Source: Emmonsiellopsis sp. PD_33 (taxonomy: Eukaryota > Ascomycota > Eurotiomycetes > Onygenales > Ajellomycetaceae). From it: a stretch of DNA of 64,000 nt. Under the pieces are notes generated by a model. It did not search any database. It was given only the letters and a program-made list of their open reading frames with translations, and was not told the origin of the DNA. The translations under genes and the position numbers were made by a program. Position 1 is the first letter of the stretch. Each line of letters begins with the position of its first letter. Below, one piece after another: positions 46,105-56,883 of the stretch. The stretch covers positions 62,001 through 126,000 of the forward strand of contig JANTQF010000022.1 of assembly GCA_032988165.1 (NCBI GenBank), in the 5' to 3' direction.

Positions 46105-47587
46105 CTACATAGCACTCAACCCCCCATCCAGATTCAACACACAATTATTCGCATACTCATTCCGCGCCAAAAACACCGCCGCATCCGCCACCTCCTCCAC
46201 CCTCCCAAACCGACCCAGCGGAATCGCCTGCAGCGCCTTCTCGCGCACTTGCGCGTTCATATCTAAACCAAAAACCGCATAGTTAGCACTGCACGCTGCA
46301 TACATCATCATCATCATCACAGTTCACATCCCCCTACCCCCTATCCCCTAACTGTAAACAAACAAAAAGAAAGATATACATACCCCCAACCATCCCCGTC
46401 TCCACATACCCCGGCACAATCACATTAGCCCTCAACCCCCTCCCCCACCCACGCCCGCCTTCCTGATTCCCCTCCGCAACAATCGCGCGCGTCAGCGCAA
46501 TCACCCCCGCCTTGCTAGATGCGTAGACGGCGGCGCCCACGCCGCCTTTCGTCGCGTGCAGGGAGGAGATGTTGATTATGGATTTTGTTAGTGTGGTGGT
46601 GGTGGCGGTACGTTGGCGGAGGACGCGCCGCGTCATGGCGCGGCAGGCGAGGATGGTGCCTTGGAGGTTTGTGTGGAGGGTGGTGGTTATGGAGGAGTCC
46701 GGGGTGAGGGGGAGGAGGGAGGAGTGGGTGGTTCCGGCGGAGTTTATGAGGGTGTGGATTGTGGACTGGGTGGGTGTTAGTGGGTGTGCGTGTGGGGTAA
46801 TGGAGCGTGTCTTGTGTATGCATATATGTATATGTATATCTATATATAGGGATGGGATGGATAGAAAACATACCATAACCCTCGCAATATCCTTCCCAGC
46901 CCAAAACTCCGGCTTCCCCACGTCACCAATCACCAGCGTAAATCGCGGCTCAACCTGTACAATCTCACAGTCACTGTCACACTCCCTCCTCCCAACCCCA
47001 TCCCCATCATCATCGTGTGGCTGGTCATGAACAGCATTATCAAATTCCACATCCCCAAGCGGCCGGGGCGCTTTCCTTGGTGGATCGAAGATATTCACCC
47101 CTTCCCCCTCTCCAACACCATTACTACTCTCCTGATACAATCCCCCCGCCGCACGATCCCCGACAATAACATCCTCCTGGAGCGACCTAACCGCACGCTC
47201 TAACCGCTCCCTACTCCGGCCCACAAGAACCACCTTCTCAACCCCGTCGCGCAGGAACCGTCTGGCGATCGCAAGGCCGATGCCTGAGCCGCCGCCCGTG
47301 ACCATGCATGTTGTGCCAGCGAGGGGCGATGGCGATGGCGATGGCGATGGGGCTACAGGGACTATATTGTGGGATGAGTCGCGGTTGCTTGAGAAATATC
47401 TCCTTTGCTGTGTGCCGCGGGTAGATGATGGCTGTTGATATGTCTGGTATGTGGTGGGTCTTGGGCGGGATGCCAGTGGTGGTCGTGTACCGCAATGATT
47501 GAGGATTGCAGTGGTGCGGCTACAGCGCCAGCTTGTTGGTCTACGAGGGTGCAGACGTAGTATGGGCTGGGATATGCTTGGTGGCAT
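46105..47587 (-). CDS. Mitochondrial-type SDR, 3-oxoacyl-ACP reductase-like
   Basis: Short-chain dehydrogenase resembling FabG/Oar1, which reduces 3-oxoacyl-ACP in fatty acid synthesis. Exons are 46874-47587, 46384-46765 and 46105-46262 (417 aa), all in phase. The N-terminus is Arg/Ser/Thr-rich and poor in acidic residues, fitting a mitochondrial presequence, followed by an (SP)n tract from GGCGAT hexamers. Cofactor site VTGGGSGIGLA (about 96-106), then LVGRSRERLE; LINSAGTTH is the NAG motif; ISS and YASSKAG give the catalytic Ser and Tyr-x3-Lys; the C-terminus is NEYANNCVLNLDGGLSAM. A 75-residue acidic, low-complexity insertion (about 139-213) separates the first two motifs. The exact substrate is not shown by sequence. 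Confidence 0.85.
47324..47350. repeat. (GGCGAT)n hexamer tract inside the SDR gene
   Basis: About four GGCGAT units encoding an alternating Ser-Pro run on the minus strand. Confidence 0.75.
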
Positions 47588-48036
47588 TGGGCTGGAGCTT
47601 TCTTTACATGGGATTGTTTTTGGTTGTGCCGATGGCGGGGGTGGTACTATCTATGGGTTGGATTTAGTATGGTGGTGTAGGATGGGTGGGGAGGGTGCTT
47701 ACCGTCCAATTTACTCGTTTTGTAGGGTTTACAGTAGAAGAGTATAGGTTTGTGGTGTTTATTTGGTAGGTAAATACTCTGTAGGGGGGTATCTATTTAA
47801 GGTGTGTTGCGTGAGATGTTGGATGGATTGGAAGTTTATGTTGATGGGATGGTTGGCTCAAAAATATATCGTTACGCGCGCGTCAAGTTAAGGCCTGCTG
47901 CACAGATATTGTAACACAACATTATTAGCAACTGCAAAAAATCAAAAATTGGCATAAAAACCGTAAATAGCATCAGTCCAGTAACCAACCCTAACAACCA
48001 GAAATTTTTTTTAAAAAAAAAAAAAACCAAAAAAAT
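47588..48036. other. Intergenic SDR upstream / tRNA 3' flank
   Basis: 449 bp containing the SDR promoter and, at 48004-48026, long T and A runs next to the tRNA. No other gene seen. Confidence 0.5.
48004..48035 (-). terminator. Pol III T-run terminator of tRNA-Ala
   Basis: Two T-runs on the minus strand just after the tRNA 3' end, separated by GG. Typical RNA polymerase III stop. Confidence 0.7.
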
Positions 48037-48107
48037 GGACGATCAGGGAATCGAACCCTGGACCACCCCCATGCTAAGGGGGTATTATACCACTAAACCA
48101 ATCGCCC
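48037..48107 (-). tRNA. tRNA-Ala(AGC)
   Basis: Folds as a full cloverleaf. The acceptor stem GGGCGAT pairs with ATCGTCC and includes G3:U70, the alanine identity pair. D-arm A-box is TGGTTTAGTGG. The anticodon stem is CCCCC/GGGGG with loop TTAGCAT and anticodon AGC at 48073-48075. The T-arm is CAGGG TTCGATT CCCTG. No intron and no encoded CCA. It is followed on its own strand by two T-runs that can end RNA polymerase III transcription. Confidence 0.95.
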
Positions 48108-49047
48108 ATGGTTGTGTGGTAGCCGAGTGCCTATGGTGCATTGTTACGGCTCGTCAAGGCTTGTTAGGGTTCCAACAGTGAACAATGTTCAAAGAAGTTC
48201 TCTATTCCTTATTGCTCGATTAAAAGATGGACCTATGTTCGGGATTTCATACACGCGCTACACAGATACTTGCGTCACGCCGTCCTGGACCGCCGAATAT
48301 CAAGCGTGCTTCAGCCGCTAACTAGTAGATCCGAGTAAATAAGTCATCATGGCAGGAGAGGATTGCGTGATGGACGGGATGGATGGGCATTGAACGGACT
48401 GAACGGCGGCTTTGCTAGCTCCCTTCAGACTCGAAGGATCTGCAGGGAATAGGAAGAGGAACAGGACGAAGAGGTTGGGGCTTTTGAGGAGATTTTATCC
48501 TTTTGAATGATGGTTCAAGTTGATGGTGGTGATTGCTTGGACTGTGTGAGAGAGCTTGATATGCATGCATAATGGCGTGCTTGTCTGCGGTGTTGACCCA
48601 GCCTGCCATTTAAGCTCCAGAAAGAGTTCTAGCAGGGATTGGGAACAAAATCAATCATGTCCCTTGCTTGCAGCTTACAACACCCCGGTCACTGGCCAGA
48701 GACCGTTCCCGGCCAAATGGTACCTATAAAATCCGCTTCAGCCTTCAAGATATTCCCTTGCGAGGGAACTTGCATGGATAATTGGGCGATGGCATCTAGT
48801 TTCGAAGCTTACACGCGCCAACGGGGAGCGCGGACTGATTCATGCATCGGGCGAAATGTGAAATATTAGGGCTAAATCACATCATCGCCTGCTTCCTGGC
48901 CTGCGACAAGGAAGGGGGGAGGCCGTCGAGTTCCCAGATGAGATGACAGGCAGGGTTATATAGCCCGGTGCATAACCCAGTTCCAATCCCGCGGGTTCTC
49001 TTGGTGTGATACATACTGTTCTCGTGCATCTTTCCCGAATAATCGGA
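48108..49047. other. Intergenic tRNA to UNC93-like gene
   Basis: 940 bp. It contains the upstream side of the tRNA and the promoter of the transporter gene. I see no gene; short frames here show no family features. Confidence 0.45.
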
Positions 49048-50644
49048 ATGGCTACAGACGACAAGGGTATTGTCCCATCGGACGAGGAGGTTGCTAGGTC
49101 ATCATCATCATCATCAAACGCGGGTCCCGGACGGCTTCAGGATGGTAAGTGAATCCCACATAACCCCCCCAAAACCCCAAACTAAAGAATACCGCCCATC
49201 TAGTAAAATGGTACCGCTCAACCCCCTTCAATGCCCTAATCCTCGGAATCTGCAACCTCCTCGCCCCCGGAATCTGGGGCGCCATGAACTCCCTCGGCGG
49301 CGGCGGTGCGCAGGAACCCTACCTCGTCAACGCCGCCAACGCCCTCACCTTCTGCCTCATGGTTCTGTCCTGCTTCTTCGGCACCGTCCTCGTCCGCTAC
49401 ATTGGCATCAAATGGACGCTCATCGCCGGCACGCTAGGCTACGCCCCATACGCCGCGGGCCTGTACACGCACAATCGGTACGGGACGGAGTGGTTTGTTC
49501 TCTTCGGTGCTGCGCTGTGTGGCCTGTCCGCGGGGATTTTCTGGATGAGCGAGGCGGCGATTGCGCTGTCATATCCGGAGCCGTGGAATAGGGGGAGGTT
49601 TTTGGGGTTTTGGTTGAGTTTCCGAGTTGGGGGTCAGATTCTGGGCGGTGCGATTAATCTGGGAATCAATGCGAAGAAGAATACGGGTGGCAAGGTGTCG
49701 TATGCCGTTTTCGAGGCGTTTATTGCGTTGCAGGCTCTGGGGCCGCTTGTTGGGTTGCTGTTGAGTAAGCCGGAGCAGGTACAGAGGACGGACGGGGTGC
49801 CGGTTAAGCTTTACATCAAGGAGCGCAATCCGTGGACAGAGCTGTGGGAGATGGCGAAGTTGTTTGCTACGAAGCGGTTCTTGCTTATTGTGCCGCTGAT
49901 TGCACAAGCGGTGTATGCGGAGGCGGTCATGTTTTCCTTCCAGGGGCTATGGTTTAGTGTGCGGTCGCGCGCGCTGGGGTCTTTTCTTTCTGGTGTCGTG
50001 GCCATCGTGGTGGGAAATCTTATGGGAGCATGGTTGGACTGGAAGAAATACTCACTGAAGACGCGCAATCGGGGCGCATTTTATGCCACCCTTGGCTTGC
50101 AGGGCGCTTGGTGGATCTGGGCGACAATCTTGGTTACCGATTTCCAAAAAACCCAGCCGATTTTCGATTGGGTTGATGCGGGTTTTGGCAAGGGCTTCGC
50201 CCTTTTCTTGTTTTGGGTGGCCGGATTCCAGCTGAATTATATGTTTCTGTAAGTCATTAAGGCTATTGGAATCGCATACGGTGCTAACGCTGACTGTCAC
50301 TGCAGATACTTCGTCATCGGAAACCTCGCTCGTAATGATGAAGAGGTTGTTCGCCTCGCCGGTTTATTGCGTGGGACAGAATCTGCTGCTCAAGCTGTCA
50401 GCGTAAGTTGCGATTCCCGTAACATTTTTGGCCGATTGGTATCATGGCCCAATGCTAACACTGCCAAATACAGTATGGTCTCGGGAGCGTCAAGATCATG
50501 GCCTCTGTCGGCAACGTATATCTTAATTTCGGACTGTGGGCAATTGCGTTGTTCCCAGCGTGGCTTGTGATCAAGGATATCGGGGTGGTGAATTATTATA
50601 AGCCGAGCACAGAGACCTCGAGCGTTGACGACCAGGCAAAATGA
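49048..50644 (+). CDS. UNC93-like (DUF895/MFS-type) membrane protein
   Basis: Exons 49048-49144, 49204-50248, 50306-50402 and 50474-50644 join in phase to give 469 aa. After a soluble N-terminus with a poly-Ser run there are about ten or eleven hydrophobic helices. Typical fungal UNC93-like blocks are KWYRSTPFNALILGICN, LLAPGIWGAMNSLGGGG, ANALTFCLM, GIKWTLIAGTLGYAPYAAGL, FWMSEAAIALSYPEP and GRFLGFWLSFRVGGQILGGA. This family is related to the major facilitator superfamily; substrates of the fungal members are not known. Location in plasma membrane or vacuole cannot be told. The ATG is the only one that splices in phase to the conserved core. Confidence 0.88.
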
Positions 50645-50894
50645 CGCAGCTGGCATATCATAAGTTCGCCTGCTGTGAGGGCGAGTAAATAAATGTGAAT
50701 GCAGGGCTACGGTGATGCAGCTTCGTCGTGGGGAATTGAGATTTCGAACCAAGAACAAGGTCAAATTCAGTTGCCACGTTTCCCCCTGATTCGCAATTGG
50801 ACTGTTAAAAGTATAGAAAAAAGAGCACAACCATTACACTGGGCCTCGAAGTACATATATCCAAGAAATAGAAACCAACTGGTAGGCAGATTGT

Positions 50895-51847
50895 CTACCC
50901 CAAAAATACCCCCAATACTAAAGAGCTAGACACGAAAATGTGCAAAACGTCGGGGATATGTCTGCTGGTAGCACCTTCAGGATCACTGCCATCAATACCA
51001 CCTAGGCCTGAGTTAGGCCTGCCACCTTCAGGGCTAATGAGTGCTGAGGTGGAAGTCGGCGTTTCGGCGAATGTCATACTTGTAGAAGTCTCGCTGGCTG
51101 TGCAGAATCCATTTGAACCGCACCTTTCATCCGACCCGCAACAGGTCTCGTCATCGCCGCAAGCACCAGAATCACAGCATTTCTCCGTCGCAGGGTTGTA
51201 GCAGCTCTTGGATTTATTGCAGCATTCCTCGCCCTTGTCGCAAGACCACGCATCATCGCCGTCTGTGCAACAAATGGAGGTATCTGGGTCGTAGCACTTT
51301 GTTGGTCCGCAATCGCGGCCACCGCCCTCACAACATTTGCCTGGAGTTTTCGAGCAGGTGTCGGGGCTGTTGCAGATAGTGCCACCAGGGCAGCACTCCT
51401 CGCTGTCTGGGTCACAACAATGATGGTCGCCGCATGGGATTCTTCCGCTTCTGCAGCATAAATTTGTGTTCGGTATACACACCCATCCTATGTCGCAGGT
51501 CTTTCCACTGTGCTGGCAGCAGGTTTGGATGTCCGGGTTATAGCATCTGTGAGCTCCGCAGCTAACCGCTGGCTTGTCGCAGCAGCCATCAGGGACACAG
51601 TTCTCATTGTCCCTGCAGCAGCGGCGGCCATCTAGGCATAGGTCTGCGAGGACAGGCCAAGTCAGTTTCTTTCCTGCTTTGTTTGCTGCTTAAAGAGATA
51701 TATCCTACATCTGCCAGGGGAGCAGGATTGGCGGGCGACCAGTGCGGAGCCAGAAAATGGGTCCGCGATGGCTATAGTGGCATTTATATAGCTAGCGACT
51801 GGGGCGGAGGGTGTCTGGTGATGGCTGGAATGCAAATTTATGATCAC
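50895..51847 (-). CDS. Cysteine-rich GPI-type surface protein (5' end unresolved)
   Basis: The main exon, 50895-51643, encodes a dense run of Cys-rich units (YLCLDGRRCC, CDKPAVSCGAHRCYNP, CCQHSGKTC, CCRSG and onward, more than 30 Cys). A Ser/Thr-rich linker and a hydrophobic tail (HIFVSSSLVLGVFLG) follow, which fits GPI anchoring. The preceding exon (51709 up to about 51847) joins in phase through GTAGGA...GCAG and supplies ADPFSGSALVARQSCSPGR. A signal-peptide-like stretch, LKYLVFALLWMVSSTTFA, lies further 5' (about 51880-51935) in another frame. It needs one more short intron and has no upstream in-frame ATG. So the start is unknown and could be lost. Likely an extracellular wall-bound protein; function unknown. 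Confidence 0.65.
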
Positions 51848-52549
51848 TCAACGGATGAGATGCGAGTTTGATCTTTGGCTCGCGAGCAAAGGTAGTGCTT
51901 GAAACCATCCACAAGAGGGCGAAAACGAGGTACTTCAATGTTGATGTAATTGAGTTGAATGTTGAATGACGGTATACTTGTGTGTTCACGGCACCGGTAT
52001 GCACGCGACAGCCACGGGGATTTAAATATTTGGACTGTCACCCCCCTTGAGGGCGCTGTTGGCGCACAACGCCCTGGAGCCTCATCCTGACACCCATCAA
52101 GGTCGTTGGGGTGGTATCATGGTGCCTTAGCGCAGCAATTGACATGCAACGGTTCGGGCCATAAACCCAAAGGTCCATTGGGATAGGCCGCCATCCGCAC
52201 AGCCTGACCACCTCCCGGGCTGATTGATGCAAAGCTAATGTAGAGATTGAGGGGGGTGAAGTTGGATGTCTTGGCACGGAACTCGGCGGGTTTTAGCCCG
52301 GCGCCAAGGCTCTTAGCGCCTGCCGCCAGCGCCGCGCTTGGGCGCGATTGGTAGCCGCCCTTGCCGTCGTCGACATCCCATCCATCCAGACATGAATGCT
52401 CGGCTGGAGACCCTCCCTGCGCCCTCTTGAGTCTTGACGATTGCCACTGAGCCAAACATGTATTGACAGCTCACACCCTCGTTTCATTCTATTTCATACC
52501 CCCTCTTTCTTTTCTTTTTTTCAGCCTCGTCTTGCCCCTCCCAGCAACC
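51848..52549. other. Upstream region of the Cys-rich gene and elongin C promoter
   Basis: Left part holds the unresolved 5' exon of the Cys-rich gene (hydrophobic stretch near 51880-51935). The right part is the elongin C promoter, pyrimidine-rich from 52480. Nothing else recognised. Confidence 0.4.
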
Positions 52550-53191
52550 ATGTCCATGTCGTCCAAGCCGCCGCCTCCAGAGTTCGTCACTCTGGCTTCC
52601 AACGATGGCTTTGAGTTTGTCATCCCTAGGAGCGCTGCGTGTGTCTCTGGGACTATCCGTCGGATGTTGGATCCTTCTAGTGCGCCCCCTCTTTGCTTTC
52701 CGTCCTCCTCTGGACCGTCTATCATGCGACGCGATTGGGAAGAAAATGACATGCGGGTTATAGCAAACCGCTAACTGCTATGACGACAGGCAATTTCTCC
52801 GAAGCTGTCACCGGCCGTTGCCACTTTGAGAATATGAAGTTCGTCTGAGCCTTCCCCCGATCTCCGTCCCCGCTCAATATATCTTCCTGTATATTAGATG
52901 TGACTAGCTGGCTGACCAATTGTTGGCGCTTTTGCCTCCTCGTTGATATAGCGGAGTCGTCCTTGAAAAAGTTTGCGAATACCTCCTCTACAACAAGAAG
53001 AACGAGAACCAGCAAAACGTGCCGGACATGGAGTTTCCGCTAGAACTGTGTCTGGAGCTGTTGATTGCGGCGGATTATTTGGATAGTATGTTCTGCACTT
53101 GATATCCCTTGCCGCTCCTGCTTTCCCGCTCTATTCTCAATCCAAGCACATAAGATGAATATCTTGCTGACCATTGCGTTTTCTAGCATAA
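52550..53191 (+). CDS. ELC1: Elongin C (Skp1/BTB-fold adaptor)
   Basis: BTB/Skp1-fold adaptor that joins elongin A or other BC-box proteins to a cullin ubiquitin ligase; in fungi it helps remove stalled RNA polymerase II. Exons are 52550-52679, 52790-52838, 52952-53085 and 53187-53191 (105 aa). Core motifs are FVTLASNDGFEFVIPRSAAC, VSGTIRRMLD, SEAVTGRCHFENMNGVVLEK, VCEYLLYNKKNEN and LCLELLIAADYLDT. The last exon is 5 nt: two bases finishing the final Thr codon, then TAA. If that intron were retained, the protein would end SMFCT instead. The family almost always ends right after ADYLD plus one residue, which supports the tiny exon. Confidence 0.9.
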
Positions 53192-54034
53192 TCACATACA
53201 TGATACCATAACGTGACGACGATACAGGAGTCAGCGGCGTTTTACCACACGGAATATACCTGCATATAATGGCGTTAGACTTTCCCCCTGGAACTTGTTT
53301 TGATATCTTTCAATAATTGGAATACAAGATGTATACGGTGTTTCCAAGGCTTCCTTTTTAACGAAGCCACCAAAATCTCCCCATTCCTCCCACCGTCTTC
53401 TGCCTTTTATACCAACAAGTCCTTTGTCCAAACGAGCTGGTACAACGGCACTGCACTGCAACCAGCACAGCTGCCGGCAAACAGCAATGAAACCCAAATT
53501 ACCCATCAACGCATCACGTTCCCTCTCCACAGATTTGACGATCCACTCTACGCCTCAATCTCATCGCACGGATGGATGGGATGGATAGATGGTTCGCATC
53601 AGCATCAGTATCATATTATCTCCAAAGATATACATACATACATGCATGAAATCATAGATCGAACGTCTAAAAGTGATGGGGAGATTGAAGAAAAATTGAA
53701 CGCTCGCGCCTGGTCTTCTCTCTTGAAAGGGAAGATTGGGTGCGATGTGGTATCAAGCCCCGGCTGATTCTGGAAGATTGGAATATGGATCTCTCTATCA
53801 TACATATATGATGGGGATTGTCTGGCTGGGGGTACATTTTGCTATTTGTGGTAGTATAATAGCTATGTAATGTACAACTAATTATATGAGTTACATTTCC
53901 TACACCTTTCGCAGCCCTTTGGATTTCCATTCCACCTACACTTGCATTGATATCATCATATACCCTTCTATATTATAAGAACGCTTGAAATAGCATAATA
54001 CATACATTCACATAATCCCTCCAACCCCCATCCC
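53192..54034. other. Intergenic, elongin C to SEN54
   Basis: 843 bp of convergent 3' flanks. The open frame at about 53300-53767 has no ATG start and no family features. Runs of (GGAT) and (CATA) units near 53570-53645. Confidence 0.45.
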
Positions 54035-55696
54035 TCACTTGCCCCCTCCACCACCCCCGCCCACAGCCCCCTTCTTCCCTCCCCCCCCAGCTGCCCCCCT
54101 CCTAAACCCCCCCTTATTCCCTCCCCCACCCCCACCCCCCTTCCCAAAATTCTCATACAACCTCTCCCCGCCAAACCCAGCCTCCCCAACCCTCAAAAAG
54201 CTCACAACCCCCTGATCCACCACAGCCAAAATCACATTCCGCCACCCATGCCTCAGCCGCATATACATCATCCGATCCATCTTCTCCCCCCGCGGCGGGT
54301 CTAGCGGCGTGCTGTTGAGTAAGGACGTGAGTTCGGAGAGGGTGGGGAGGTGCGGGTGTGTGCGGGAGGAGATTATTGCGAGGAGGAAGTCGGGGGCGCC
54401 GGGGGCGGATTTGCGGAGGGGGGTGGAGGGTTTGTAGATGTTGTAGGCGATGCGGTAGGGGGGGGTGGTTTTGGGTTTGGTTGTGCGGGGGAGGGAGGGG
54501 GTGGGGGTGGGGATTAGGGTGAGGGCGCGGTATATGTCTTCTGTTTGTGTGGGCGTTGTGTTAGTGATTTATTTATGGATGGGTATGGGTATGGGGATAT
54601 GGGAAGCGGAGGTAAAACGTACGGTAGCTACGATGTATCCCCAGTCCGATAACAGGTCCATGCACGGTGTCCCCCTTCGGCCCCGTCGCGGTATGCAACG
54701 AGTTAAAAATCCGCGCAAGGAACCCGAAAACCCCTACATTCCGCGATCCCGTAGTCATGACCTGCTGCGCCGCATCTGTATCTACCTGTTCAACCACCAC
54801 CTCCTCCTCCTCCTCACCAACCCCCCAACTCCCCGCCCTAACAACCGCATACCCCCCCCTCCTCAGCCCCGCATAAACCGTATACCGTTCCACCGTCAAC
54901 CCACCCCGCCCAATAAAGCACGCGTACGCAGCTTGCAAACTCATCGGCACGCCCTGGTCCACATCCTCCTCGTCCTCATCGTCCCCACCCGGCGCAGGCC
55001 ATCGGATATCCAAACTTCCCCTTTCGAGAAGATACAGCGCTTCCTCAGGTAACAGCCACATGCGATTCCAATGATCCGCCTGGCCGACTGTTCGGAAATG
55101 CTGGCCGCGCGGGCTGGGGACGCAGACGCATGTGTCCCTGCCGATACCATGGGGGGGTGGGGGTTTCTTATTCTTCTTCTTCGTCGTTGTTTCTGAACCT
55201 ACCTCCCCCGTCTCTTCAGAAGCAATTGTCTGTTCCTGCGCTGCATCTGGCTTCTCATTCTTCCACCCGGCCGGCCTCAACATTCCTGTTGGACAGTATA
55301 TCCCCACCACGCGGTTCTTGGGATTATGCAGGCGCGGATAGGCGAGGGCGTTGTGCATTGCATCGCGTGAGGCGGCGAGGACGTCTGCTTGGCGGAGGGT
55401 GGGGTTTGGCTCGAAGTCCTTCTCGCCGCGGCGAGGGAGGGAGGCGGGTTGGTTGGGGTCTGGGAGGCTATATATATGGGGGATGGGGTTAGTAGAAAGT
55501 CAGGGTGGTGGTTGAGTTGGGTTGGAGCGGGTGTAGGGTAGGGCGGGACGAACAAGGAGAGAGAGTTGAGGAAGCGGAAGTCTTGCGTCTCGTCAGATAT
55601 GTCGTTGTCTATATGGGTGGATTGGTCTTGGGAGGCGGAGGCGGAGGCGGAGGGGGAGGTGGGGTGGAAGATGGTGTCTTCGTCGGCGTCGGCCAT
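54035..55696 (-). CDS. SEN54: tRNA-splicing endonuclease subunit SEN54
   Basis: Structural subunit of the Sen2-Sen34-Sen15-Sen54 endonuclease that cuts introns from pre-tRNA. Exons 55554-55696, 54623-55467 and 54035-54540 join in phase (497 aa). The diagnostic N-terminal domain has LPRRGEKDFEPNPTLRQ, AMHNALAYPRLHNPKNRVVG, FRTVGQADHWNRMWLLPEEA and LYLLERGSLDIRWP. The C-terminal lobe has HGWRNVILAVVDQGVVSFLRV. The N-terminus carries a short (SA)n run from GGCGGA hexamers. The end is an unusual Gly/Lys-rich tail. Intron 1 uses the donor GTTCGT, the same form as in QNG1 intron 3; its placement is the least certain join. Confidence 0.87.
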
Positions 55697-56087
55697 TGTG
55701 GTGGTGGGATAGAGTTAGGGGTTTGGAGAGGGGGACTATATGGGGTGTAGGCGCGAATTGTTATGCGACTGGGTGTGTGGTTACTGTTGGAGTTGGTTTT
55801 TGCTGCTTGATCGAGTGTGGTGGTTGGTGGTGACTGGCGCGCAGTTTTGGAGCTTAAAATTCTCTGGGCCGATGAAGCTAAAGAGTTGGAGTTTCTTATC
55901 GATAAGGAATCACCTTCTCCTATCCATCCTCTCCTGTCCAGACAATAATAGTCAAGAATCGAAATGGATAAACAGATATATAACTATCCAATATTTAATT
56001 AAACCCTCAACATTACAAACCCCTTCCCTCCCTCCACCAAATAAATACCATATCATATCTTCCTCCTCCAACACCCCCTCCACCCCA
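55697..56087. other. Shared upstream region of SEN54 and the 83-aa gene
   Basis: 391 bp between divergent start codons; no other gene seen. Confidence 0.45.
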
Positions 56088-56394
56088 ATGTCCTCATCCC
56101 CTCCACCGCCCACAACCCCCAACCCAATAATAACCAAAGTAAGCCCCCATCCCTCCATCCCACACATATATAATCCCCCCTCACACCCCCCAGATAGCAG
56201 CAAACCTCACAAACACCCTCTCATCTTTCGGTCCCCAATCCGCCCAGTACGCAGCCGTCCTGGATATGCTCAGGGACAGTATCCGGGAGCTGGAGCAGGG
56301 AGCGGAAGCGGAAACGAGCCGTGATGGTACCGGGTCGGAGGATGTCATTGAGGCGTTGAGGGGGTTGTTGGAGAGGGGGTTAAGGGTTCGTTGA
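56088..56394 (+). CDS. Small conserved-looking protein of unknown function (83 aa)
   Basis: Exons 56088-56138 and 56194-56394 join in phase 0 through GTAAGC...CCCAG. The product starts MSSSPPPPTTPNPIITK and continues IAANLTNTLSSFGPQSAQY, AAVLDMLRDSIRELEQ, an acidic linker and VIEALRGLLERGLRVR. The second exon looks like two amphipathic helices and could be a subunit-sized helical hairpin. I cannot name the family. It is head to head with SEN54 (391 bp between ATGs). A 7-nt tandem repeat begins right at the stop codon. Codon sense and splice agreement support a real gene, but evidence is moderate. Confidence 0.6.
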
Positions 56395-56438
56395 TTGTTG
56401 ATTGTTGATTGTTGATTGTTGATTGATTGATTGATTGG
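56391..56438. repeat. TTGATTG-type tandem repeat
   Basis: Four or five heptamer units of GTTGATT followed by TTGA units, beginning at the stop codon of the 83-aa gene. Confidence 0.8.
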
Positions 56439-56847
56439 GAGCATAGGGGCGGGGATAGGGGGGAGGCCTGGCAAGGGGTTGATTTCATAGTTCTTTTTTG
56501 TTCCCTTGGATATGGGGTACGGTATCACGAGCATTTTGACGAACATATCCACACATACGCAGCCGTGGACGTATATATCCTACATCATCCCAGCTTCTAT
56601 CTACTCATTTCCTAACATATAACTAGTAGTTATCATAACCATCCATCTAGGTCCACATCACCTCACCCCTCGCGCTCCGGCTTGGGTTTTTATGTCTATA
56701 TCTGTCGAACACAACTAGACCAGAAAGGATCAATCAATCCTTCCAAGGCTAGAGGCTAGCTGACTCTAAGTATTTTTATAATATCAAGTACCGTGCCCTA
56801 ACCACCACACTGAGATGAAGCTGGCTGGTGATTAATTACACAAGATC

Positions 56848-56883
56848 TATGTATGTATATATGTATGTATATATGTATGTGTG
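56848..56883. repeat. (TATG)n microsatellite
   Basis: Alternating TATG/TATA units in intergenic DNA. Confidence 0.8.

Noticed and set aside
13789..50644. Secondary-metabolite cluster (sterol reductase, amidase, SDR, transporter)
   Set aside because: These genes are spread over 37 kb among housekeeping genes and there is no backbone synthase.
53300..53767. 155-codon plus-strand frame
   Set aside because: No ATG start, no domain, and it overlaps (GGAT)n and (CATA)n repeat DNA.
54465..55052. 195-codon open frame on the plus strand
   Set aside because: Antisense to SEN54; Arg/Pro-rich and without motif.
56391..56438. CRISPR-like direct repeats
   Set aside because: Contiguous heptamers without spacers in a eukaryotic genome; a simple tandem repeat.
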